A DNA stretch of 64,000 bases from the NCBI GenBank assembly GCA_910578065.1, contig CAJTPB010000006.1, positions 1 through 64,000 of the forward strand, given 5' to 3'. The position numbers and the translations under genes were made by a program. The notes under the pieces are model-generated. The model ran no database searches, had not been told where the DNA came from, and saw only the letters and a list, made by a program, of their open reading frames with translations. This DNA comes from an uncultured Christensenella sp. (GTDB lineage Bacteria > Bacillota > Clostridia > Christensenellales > Borkfalkiaceae). Below, piece after piece: positions 26,796 through 33,687 of this stretch (position 1 is its first letter; each line of letters starts with the position of its first letter).

Positions 26796-27947
26796 TTACC
26801 CTTCGGTAATGCCCGAAAGTTTCGCCTGACCGCAGGGGCGGGAACAAATGAGTTCCGCATACTTTACAAGGGTGGCGGTATAAACGGGTTTACCCGCTTT
26901 TTGACGGAGAATTTTCCCTTCTTCCCCCTCCAGCCACTGCCAATCGCACAGCTGATGCAGGCAGAAATCTTCCGTATTCAACAGGTACATCGTGCCTTCG
27001 GGGCAGAACCGATCTGCAACCACGGGGATCCCGTTAAAGGAAAGGGCGCGGAACCCGCCTTCTAATTCTAACGTTTCGGTATGTCTGGATTTGCTTAATT
27101 CGTTGATGAGCGCGCGGCGCACCCCCCAAGAGCAGACGATAAAGTTTACCGCGCTGCCCGCGTTTTCTTCCACCTTGTCCATCGCTTTTTGTATTTTGTT
27201 TTCGGTGATCGCGCCGACCGCCGTTTCCGTATACGGATTCATCCAAGGGTTGCCCGCGCGGGTCACGCCGTACAGGGTCGCCGAATCGGAAAAAATCGCG
27301 CCCAAACCCGTAAGTTCCAAACCGTACGAATTTTGAAGGACGACGACCGCGTCTTTCGCGCCCGTTACGCTTGCGCCCGAAAGGGTGATTTTTTTCGCGC
27401 TTCTGTCTACCGCAACCACCGTTCTGCCCGTGGCGATCGCGCTGCCCGAAGCGTAAAGATCGACGATCATACCCTCTGCAAGCGCGATCACCGAATCGAC
27501 CGTATATTCCGTGCCCGAAACGAGCGTAACGGTTGCAAGTTTTCCGCTTCCGTCGCCGAACAGCATTCTGCCGAAGTTGAACGAAGAACTTTTTACAAGC
27601 CCCTCCATTTCGTCGTTCAAAAGGTTTACGAACGCCCCCTCGTTATTGGCGGACGCACGGATCGCCTTATCGGAAATTTCTACGGTGCCGTACAAATTTT
27701 TGAGCGAAGCCGTAAACTGCGCGTATCTGTTTCCGCCCGCGGAAGGGAGCGCGCCCTCTTCCGTGCCCGCGCCGATTCCGCCGTTCACCCCGTAGCGCAC
27801 CAGCTTGCGCACGTCTTTGCCCCATACGTCCGCCGTCGTACGCCCGATTTTCGCGAGCAAAGGATTTGCCGATAAATTCAGCTGATCGCTTACGATATCG
27901 AGATAGTACGATTTTAACGCGTTATCTGCCGTTTGTGTTGTTACCAT
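26796..27947 (-). CDS. Phage major capsid protein (HK97-like fold, predicted)
   Basis: The 383-residue protein has the order typical of P22/HK97-type capsids that use a separate scaffold: N-terminal helical arm (NALKSYYLDIVSDQLNLS), a G-rich loop (GGIGAGTEEGALPSAGGNRYAQ), spine-like helix (ASANNEGAFVNLLNDEME), a long beta insertion and a C-terminal A-domain (ENKIQKAMDKVEENAG..., FNGIPVVADRFCPEGTMYLL). It follows a scaffold-like gene and is followed by a terminator, the usual late-gene setup. Start ATG is preceded by AAAGGAG. Confidence 0.85.
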   Translation of the reverse strand: MVTTQTADNALKSYYLDIVSDQLNLSANPLLAKIGRTTADVWGKDVRKLVRYGVNGGIGAGTEEGALPSAGGNRYAQFTASLKNLYGTVEISDKAIRASANNEGAFVNLLNDEMEGLVKSSSFNFGRMLFGDGSGKLATVTLVSGTEYTVDSVIALAEGMIVDLYASGSAIATGRTVVAVDRSAKKITLSGASVTGAKDAVVVLQNSYGLELTGLGAIFSDSATLYGVTRAGNPWMNPYTETAVGAITENKIQKAMDKVEENAGSAVNFIVCSWGVRRALINELSKSRHTETLELEGGFRALSFNGIPVVADRFCPEGTMYLLNTEDFCLHQLCDWQWLEGEEGKILRQKAGKPVYTATLVKYAELICSRPCGQAKLSGITEG

Positions 27948-27959
27948 ATGTGTTCTCCT

Positions 27960-28385
27960 TTAACCGTTTTTTTGACTGCGGAAATAGCCGAGGGCGAGTT
28001 TGCCCGCTTCCGCAATCGATTTTGCCTTAACGGAGGGCGCGGCGACTCCCGCGCCGCCGCCCGCCATCAACGGCACTCCTTTGAGCGACTGCAAATAATC
28101 GCCCAACACGCGGGCGCGCACGCCCTCGTTTTCGTTCACCGCGCGGTAAAGCTCTTCGTCGCTTGCGCGCGCTTCCGCCCGATCCGCTTCTTCCCCCTGT
28201 TTGGGCGTACGAAGCGATTCGTTTTCCTCCTCCAACTGCCGAAGCCGTTGACTGCGGCGGGTAAATTCCGACTCCAACTCGCCGTAGGCGCGGACGAGGG
28301 CGTCTACGGATTTAAACTTACCCAAAGAGGGCGCGCCTTCCCCCGCGTTTTCCCCTTTTTGTTCCGAAACGTTTTCCTCTTGCAT
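27960..28385 (-). CDS. Phage scaffolding-like protein
   Basis: The 141-residue product is strongly charged, with a coiled-coil region (AYGELESEFTRRSQRLRQLEEENESL), a disordered acidic middle and a basic C-terminal helix (SIAEAGKLALGYFRSQ), as in scaffold proteins. Its ATG follows the portal stop with no gap and it precedes the capsid gene by 12 bases. I see no protease motif. Confidence 0.72.
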   Translation of the reverse strand: MQEENVSEQKGENAGEGAPSLGKFKSVDALVRAYGELESEFTRRSQRLRQLEEENESLRTPKQGEEADRAEARASDEELYRAVNENEGVRARVLGDYLQSLKGVPLMAGGGAGVAAPSVKAKSIAEAGKLALGYFRSQKNG

Positions 28386-30230
28386 TTAACTTTCTCCTTG
28401 CAGGCGGCGATGGCTTTGGAGATGGCGCAAAAATCTCTCCTTTGCCGCCCCGTTTTCTTCCCCGCCCGAAAGCAGGGCGCGCGTGTGTTCGGAAATATGA
28501 AGCGCGTGATCGTCATATTCTTCCGCATTTACATCGCGCCGCGCCAAAAGCACGTTTTCCCGCTCCGCCTTTTTTAAGTGCAGGCGGGAAATATCCCGCG
28601 CGTTTTCGAACGAGCCGTACCCCAACGCGTCTAACACCTTGTTGCGCGCGTCGTCCGAAAGGTTTCCGTTTTCGTCTTTGAGCAAACCGAGGTTTAAGAG
28701 ATTTAAAATTTCCTCTTTCACCTGTTCGGGCGTACGGTCGTATTCCGTTCCGAATTGCACGTCGTCCGCCGAAATATCGCTCGCGTCGAAATAGAAAAGT
28801 TCGGTATCCCCGCCCGTGCCCGTCATGCGCAGCACGCGTTTTGCCGAGGCGAATTGCTTATAAAGGTGCAGAATCTGTTTGCCCGCTTCCTTTACCGCCC
28901 GTTCCACGCTTTCTACGCTCATGGTCATGCGGTTGGTGTCCTGATCGATCAAAAGCTGCAAGCCGACCGCCGACGTTACGTGGGTGGGATTGGCGGAATT
29001 GCGGGAAATTTCGCTCATGCCCGAAACGAGAATGAATTCCCCCGAGATCCGTTCTTCCTCCTCCGCAAATTCGGCGGGAAGTTTTCCGCAGTCGAGAAAG
29101 TCGGGCGCGGACGAGCCTTGGCGGTAAACGAGAACTTTTCCCGGATACAAACCCTCTTCCGCCAATTCTTCCGCGTCGACCGAGCCGTCTTCTACCGCGA
29201 TAACGCCCGTCGAAAGTCGGTTTAAAAACTCGTGCTTGCGGTTTCTTACCGCATTGTAAGCGCGCTGCAAGGGGATCATTCTATCCACCACCGAGGTGCC
29301 GAAAAAGCACCCGGGAAGCTGTAAACACGTTTGACGGATAAAGGGAAACACGCGCTCTCCCCTGTCGCCGTTTTCATAGGGCAACACGCCCTCGTACAGC
29401 AGAACTCCCCCCGCAACTATTTCCAACCGCCCTTGGGGAAATTCCCCGTTCGGGCGGGTATACCGTTCGATTAAAATTTCATGCTCTTGCAGCGCAGGCG
29501 CGTCGGCGCCGTCCGACGGGCGTTTCCAGCCCCCCGCCGAAGCGTACGGAGCGAACGCAAAATCGGTAATTTCCCGCCCCGCAAGTTCTGTGCCGAACTT
29601 TTCTTTAATTTCGGAAACGGGCACCGCCTTTGCATGGATCAAACTTTTTACGCCCGCCATGTCTTCCGCCGTAAGCGAATCGGGATACACTTCGAAGGGG
29701 GAAAGCGCAACCACGTTAACGTCGCCCTCTTTCAGCGCGCGCCCCGTTTCGTCCGTACCCAAAACGTTGCCGTCGTCGTAATTCCATACCACTTTATAAA
29801 ACGCCGTGCCGCACGTTTCCGACCAAAGGGTGGCGGAAGAAATAATACGGTCTAAATCTAACCTGTTTTTTACCGACCGCAATATGTTAGAGCACAGCCG
29901 CGCCGTTTTCATGTCCTCTTCCGAATCGGAAAAGGCGCGCACGTTTAAGGCGGGACGCACTTTGGAAAGGCGCGCGATGCGCGTATCCACCGTGGGCGCA
30001 ATGTGATTGAACGCCTTGCGCGACTGCCAGTAAAACGCAGGGTCTTCCTCTTCCAACTCGCCCGAGGGGGAAATGTCGCAATACTGATTGCCGCTTACAA
30101 AATTCATATTCAGCTGCCAGCCCCGCTCTAACTTTCTGCGCGCCGCCTGGCGAGCCGCAAAATCCGCCGTGATTTCCTGTGCGAGCAGTTTTTTTCGCCT
30201 TTCTTCCCGCTCTTGTTCCTTTTCAGTCAT
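28386..30230 (-). CDS. Phage portal protein
   Basis: The 614-residue protein forms the dodecameric ring through which DNA enters the head. It resembles P22/podovirus-type portals: N-terminal helices (WQLNMNFVSGNQYCDISP), a DPAFYWQSRKAFNHIAPTV stretch, stem region PFIRQTCLQLPGCFFGTSVVDRMIPLQRAYNAV and the clip/crown SRNSANPTHVTSAVGLQLL, then charged C-terminal helices. It sits between the terS-like and scaffold genes. The start is ATG 30230, overlapping the preceding gene by 8 bases. Confidence 0.9.
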   Translation of the reverse strand: MTEKEQEREERRKKLLAQEITADFAARQAARRKLERGWQLNMNFVSGNQYCDISPSGELEEEDPAFYWQSRKAFNHIAPTVDTRIARLSKVRPALNVRAFSDSEEDMKTARLCSNILRSVKNRLDLDRIISSATLWSETCGTAFYKVVWNYDDGNVLGTDETGRALKEGDVNVVALSPFEVYPDSLTAEDMAGVKSLIHAKAVPVSEIKEKFGTELAGREITDFAFAPYASAGGWKRPSDGADAPALQEHEILIERYTRPNGEFPQGRLEIVAGGVLLYEGVLPYENGDRGERVFPFIRQTCLQLPGCFFGTSVVDRMIPLQRAYNAVRNRKHEFLNRLSTGVIAVEDGSVDAEELAEEGLYPGKVLVYRQGSSAPDFLDCGKLPAEFAEEEERISGEFILVSGMSEISRNSANPTHVTSAVGLQLLIDQDTNRMTMSVESVERAVKEAGKQILHLYKQFASAKRVLRMTGTGGDTELFYFDASDISADDVQFGTEYDRTPEQVKEEILNLLNLGLLKDENGNLSDDARNKVLDALGYGSFENARDISRLHLKKAERENVLLARRDVNAEEYDDHALHISEHTRALLSGGEENGAAKERFLRHLQSHRRLQGES

Positions 30231-30483
30231 TTGCTTCCTCCTTTAATTGCGCAAGCAATCTGCGCTTTTCCGCTTCCAGTTCTTCGTCGGAAAGAGCGGA
30301 ATAATCCTTTTCTTCCAACAACAGCTTTACCGCCTTTAAATCGGGCGGAACGTCCTTTTTCGTTTCCCGCCGTTTTACGAGTTTCAGTTCCCCGTCCTCT
30401 ACGCCGTATTCTTCCGTTACCTCTTCCAGTGAATATCCGAGCGCCACCTTTAAAATCGCTTTTTTTACCCGTTCGTCTTCCAC
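30223..30483 (-). CDS. Small terminase-like protein
   Basis: An 86-residue protein with an N-terminal helix-turn-helix (VKKAILKVALGYSLEEVTEEY) and a PPDLKAVKLLLEEK motif like the PPD-containing tail of some phage small terminases, then a coiled coil (LSDEELEAEKRRLLAQLK). It lies between terL and portal; small terminase normally precedes terL, so this order is unusual. It overlaps the portal gene by 8 bases. Confidence 0.6.
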   Translation of the reverse strand: MEDERVKKAILKVALGYSLEEVTEEYGVEDGELKLVKRRETKKDVPPDLKAVKLLLEEKDYSALSDEELEAEKRRLLAQLKEEAND

Positions 30484-30783
30484 GCGTTCACCCCCACGTT
30501 CTATATTGCCCGCCCTTTTCTATGCCACCCTACCGCGTTATTTCTTTCTTCACGCGTTACCCCGCAATTTTTTGCGTGCCCTTCTTTATCCCGCTTTCTT
30601 TTCATTCTGCGAGCATTCACGCGTTATTCCCATCTATGTTGCCAGCCCTTTTCTATCCCGCATTCCCGCGCTTTCCTGCGACCCAATTCTTTACGCATTC
30701 CCCTGCGTTCTTTTTGATCGCATCAATTTTCGCGCACGCCGTTCTTTATCTCGCTTTACCGCGTTTTCTTCTGCTCCGATTGT
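30484..30783 (-). repeat. Degenerate copies of the terL 3' end behind its stop
   Basis: After the terL stop (30784-30786) the minus strand continues in frame with a 31-codon near copy of the terL end: NAVKRDKERRARKLMRSKR again followed by a stop (TAA at 30691-30693), then a weaker third copy (SQESAGMRDRKG). Period is 93 bases. No other gene is visible in this 300-base gap. Confidence 0.8.
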
Positions 30784-32226
30784 TCACGCATTGCCCCGCG
30801 ATCTTTTTGATCGCATCAATTTGCGCGCACGCCGTTCTTTATCTCGTTTTACCGCGCTTTCTTCCGCCTCGGGCGGAGCGTTCTTCGGGCGGCTCATCAA
30901 ATAATAGCGCAGCTCGTCCATCGCGTGATCGTCCCGCTTTACGGGCGCGTCGCCGCTCCCCCAAAAATAACTTTTTATTTCGCGAATCAGATTGGGGCAG
31001 GAAGAAAAAATATACAAATCGGGCAATCCGTTCCCGCGGTTTAAATAACTTTTTACGCGGGAAATTCCGCTGAACAAATCTTTTTCCACACGGGGATTCG
31101 CCAAAATATCCCGCTCGTAAAAGAGTTCCGCAACGCTCTTTTGCGAAGCGAGCGTACGCTGCTGCGCGGCGCTGTCGATCAAAGCGGAAACGCGCCCCTT
31201 GCCGTCTCTCTTCCAACCGAGCGATTCGCTCATCGCATGAATCGCCTGCGCGTGATAGTCGATATCCTTGCCCGCAGCGTAGTGTTCGGCAATTACGTAA
31301 ACGTTGTCGTCGTAATCTACCGCATACCAATGGGCGGAAAGCGGATTCTTTAACCCCGGATCGATGGAAATATTGTCTTGCCATTCGGGCGGAACGGGAA
31401 AAGGTTGCACCACGTGAACGCGTTCGTCGAATTCGGGATAAACCAAGCCCTCGCGCGTGCAAAATCTGCCTAACTTGCGCGATTGCAAGGTGCTTTCGTC
31501 TAACGTGCTTTCCATCAATTTGATCTCTTTGGGGGAAAGATAGGGGTTATCCGCCCATTCCATAAACTCGTACCAAATTTCGGGATTGTTTTTGCGGTTT
31601 AAATAAATTTCTTCGTATAAAAAGGTCAACCCCTTTAACGGCGTCATGGTACCGAAGATATCCCCCCGCTTGTCGATCACCCGCATCAAACATTCTTCGT
31701 AAATTTCTTTGGGCGGTTCTTCGTCGAACCATACAAAGTCCAGCGAACTGCCTTGAAATTTTTCCCGCCCCTGATCGAAACTTTTAAACCCGATTACCGA
31801 AGTTCCCCCGAATACGTTTTTCACCACGATCTGATCAATCACGCCCGTCTGCGGGGAATCTTTTCTGCCGTTCGTCATTACGATATCGGCGATCCAGTCG
31901 GGGCGGAGATAGTGCAGCACTTTTTTCTGCGCAACGTCGCGCTGAACCTGCGCCGTGGGCGAAACCACCCAGCCGAACACATTCGGCTTGTTTTTGCGGT
32001 AAGGGTGTGTCCCCCGCGCCAAATAAACGGTTTCCGCCGCCCCGCATTCCGTTTTGCCCGAACGGTTTCCGCCGAATACCCAGCGGTTGCGCTTTTTACA
32101 GCGATGAAAGGCGATCTGCTTTTTGTGCCTTTTTCCGCCCGTATTGTAGCGGGCGAGCGCGTCTTGTTCCCTGCGCCGCTTCTGTTCGCTTTCGATCGCC
32201 TTGATTTTTTCCAATAATTCGACCAT
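30784..32226 (-). CDS. Phage terminase large subunit
   Basis: TerL is the ATP-driven DNA-packaging motor and headful nuclease. The 480-residue product has Walker A FGGNRSGKTECG (about residue 51), Walker B LDFVWFDEEPP, coupling motif GTMTPLKG and the RNase H-like nuclease with Asp in NISIDPG, a second acidic site ALIDSAAQ, and DHAMDELRYYL at the C-terminus. All catalytic motifs look intact. The last ~30 residues are basic and are the segment duplicated downstream. It is divergent from the 32280 gene. Confidence 0.93.
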   Translation of the reverse strand: MVELLEKIKAIESEQKRRREQDALARYNTGGKRHKKQIAFHRCKKRNRWVFGGNRSGKTECGAAETVYLARGTHPYRKNKPNVFGWVVSPTAQVQRDVAQKKVLHYLRPDWIADIVMTNGRKDSPQTGVIDQIVVKNVFGGTSVIGFKSFDQGREKFQGSSLDFVWFDEEPPKEIYEECLMRVIDKRGDIFGTMTPLKGLTFLYEEIYLNRKNNPEIWYEFMEWADNPYLSPKEIKLMESTLDESTLQSRKLGRFCTREGLVYPEFDERVHVVQPFPVPPEWQDNISIDPGLKNPLSAHWYAVDYDDNVYVIAEHYAAGKDIDYHAQAIHAMSESLGWKRDGKGRVSALIDSAAQQRTLASQKSVAELFYERDILANPRVEKDLFSGISRVKSYLNRGNGLPDLYIFSSCPNLIREIKSYFWGSGDAPVKRDDHAMDELRYYLMSRPKNAPPEAEESAVKRDKERRARKLMRSKRSRGNA

Positions 32227-32266
32227 ATCCGATAAAATGAATGAATTCGTTCCGCCGTAAACGCGA

Positions 32267-32272
32267 TATAAT
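32267..32272 (+). promoter_or_regulatory. -10 box before the 32280 gene
   Basis: TATAAT with seven bases to the ATG and no visible -35 or extended element. The transcript would be leaderless or one base longer. Confidence 0.5.
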
Positions 32273-32279
32273 CGCGGTT

Positions 32280-33014
32280 ATGAAAGTATTTCTCTCTATT
32301 TCGGCAGCCCTGTTGGCGCTCCTTTGCGCGCTGCTCGCGCCCGTTTCTACGATTTCCGCGCATGCGGATCAAAACGACGCGCAGCCGCAGGAATTATACG
32401 CCGTAGCCGCAGAGCGGGATATCTATCTTTATTCCGCCGCCGACGAAAAAACAGGCTTGTTTATTCTGCCTTATACTTACTATGTAAAAGTGCTCTCCCT
32501 CGGCGATCCCTTTTGTCGGGTAGAGTACCTCGACGATACTCCCCCCTACCAAAAAGTAACGGGCTACTGTAAAAAAGAAAGCCTTACGTTTGTGGATTTC
32601 GTACCCGCGCGCCCTTTTTTGCGCCGCGAAATTACCGTTACCTATACCCTGCCCGATAAGCCCGCTTTCTCTCCCTCGGACGGATTGCTTACCGTAGAAG
32701 TTTCGTACCTGTTTTACGGCACGTACACCGTGGGCAGCGCAGAATATTTTTACGTATACGGCAACGGCGAGTTCGGCTATCTTCCCGCCACGGAAGAGAT
32801 CACTTACGATTTAAACACCGACTATCTTACCGCCGTTTCCACCCCCTCGGGTGACGAAAACGGGCAGCCCGCCGAAAAAAAGGAAGGACTTTCGGGCTTG
32901 CAGATTTTCTTTCTGTGCGCGCTGTGCGTTTCCGCCGTGGCGATCGCCCTTTTCGTACTGCACGGCAAAAAAAGCGCGTTTTCTTCCGAACGGGAAGAAT
33001 CGTCCGATTTTTGA
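32280..33014 (+). CDS. Secreted, C-terminally anchored SH3-like protein
   Basis: The 244-residue product has a cleavable signal peptide (MKVFLSISAALLALLCALLA, cleavage near SAHA-D), an extracellular beta-rich region with two similar halves (YAVAAERDIYLYSAADEKTG, and YVYGNGEFGYLPA), one C-terminal membrane segment (LQIFFLCALCVSAVAIALFV) and a short basic tail. The YGYLP turn also occurs near the C-terminus of the 33688 protein. The gene is on the opposite strand within the phage block, between terL and the regulator, and its 3' end overlaps the regulator ORF by 193 bases. No Shine-Dalgarno. Confidence 0.75.
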   Translation: MKVFLSISAALLALLCALLAPVSTISAHADQNDAQPQELYAVAAERDIYLYSAADEKTGLFILPYTYYVKVLSLGDPFCRVEYLDDTPPYQKVTGYCKKESLTFVDFVPARPFLRREITVTYTLPDKPAFSPSDGLLTVEVSYLFYGTYTVGSAEYFYVYGNGEFGYLPATEEITYDLNTDYLTAVSTPSGDENGQPAEKKEGLSGLQIFFLCALCVSAVAIALFVLHGKKSAFSSEREESSDF

Positions 33015-33523
33015 GCGCGGGCAACGCCGCTCTTTTTCCTGCGGGAAACAACCGACTTTTCTTTTCCTTCCGCTATAAAGCGATACACGCGCATAAACGA
33101 GGGAAAATCGGAAAATTCGTTCATAAACCACCCTTCCGACATGCCGCGCGAACACAACGCCGCGGCTATTTTGTTTAAAAGCGCCGACTGCCGCCTATAA
33201 TAACTGCGCTCCGAATAAGAAAGCGCGCGCCCTTTAAAACGCCCCTCTAATTGCTTTTTTCGGCGAAAGTATTTGTATTCGAGCAAATACTGCTCTTCTT
33301 CCGTACAGCGCGAAATAATTTCGCTTAGATCTTCGTGCACTTTGCGCAAACGCGCCGCGCGCAGCACTTCGTTCGCTACCGATTCCGCAACCGCAAACGT
33401 ATCGCCTAAGGCGCGGAAGGATAGCGCAGCCTTAACTTCGGCCCCCGCAGAGATCGCGGAAGCAAGTTCTTTCATCTTTGGAAATGCGTACAAAAGTACT
33501 TTTACGTAAATTTTTTGAAGCAT
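32822..33523 (-). CDS. ArpU-like phage late regulator, candidate
   Basis: The ORF is 233 codons and starts with a good GGAAGGTG site. Residues up to about 150 look like a conserved domain with a sigma-4-like helix-turn-helix (LLEYKYFRRKKQL, then ALSYSERSYYRRQSALLNKIA), as in ArpU-type regulators placed upstream of phage terminases. The last ~65 codons are antisense to the end of the 32280 gene, so the real protein may end in low-conservation sequence or the ORF may be extended by chance. It is the most upstream gene of the block. Confidence 0.65.
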   Translation of the reverse strand: MLQKIYVKVLLYAFPKMKELASAISAGAEVKAALSFRALGDTFAVAESVANEVLRAARLRKVHEDLSEIISRCTEEEQYLLEYKYFRRKKQLEGRFKGRALSYSERSYYRRQSALLNKIAAALCSRGMSEGWFMNEFSDFPSFMRVYRFIAEGKEKSVVSRRKKSGVARAQKSDDSSRSEENALFLPCSTKRAIATAETHSAHRKKICKPESPSFFSAGCPFSSPEGVETAVR

Positions 33524-33652
33524 ACAGCACCTTCCGATGGAAATGCGAACAAACGTTCGTGTTTATATCATAGCATAAAACCTTGCCAAACGGGTGCGTA
33601 TATGACGAAAAAAAATCGGGAAAATACAAAAATTTTTTTGCCGTCTTTCCGC

Positions 33653-33681
33653 TTGTCTTTTACGCGCGCGCGTAGTATAAT
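33653..33681 (+). promoter_or_regulatory. Promoter of the 33688 gene
   Basis: TTGTCT (33653-33658), 17 bp, TATAAT (33676-33681). Predicted +1 is 33688, the A of the start codon. Confidence 0.82.
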
Positions 33682-33687
33682 AAGGTT

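Noticed and set aside
27189..27875. 228-codon plus-strand ORF
   Set aside because: It is antisense to the major capsid gene and has no start signal or domain.
30213..31073. Long plus-strand ORF (286 codons) across terS-like and terL
   Set aside because: It is antisense to terL, whose motifs are intact, and its composition reflects the reverse complement of repeated Arg/Lys codons.
23934..33523. Attachment-site repeats around the phage block
   Set aside because: I found no matching direct repeats at the two edges and no tRNA or integrase gene.
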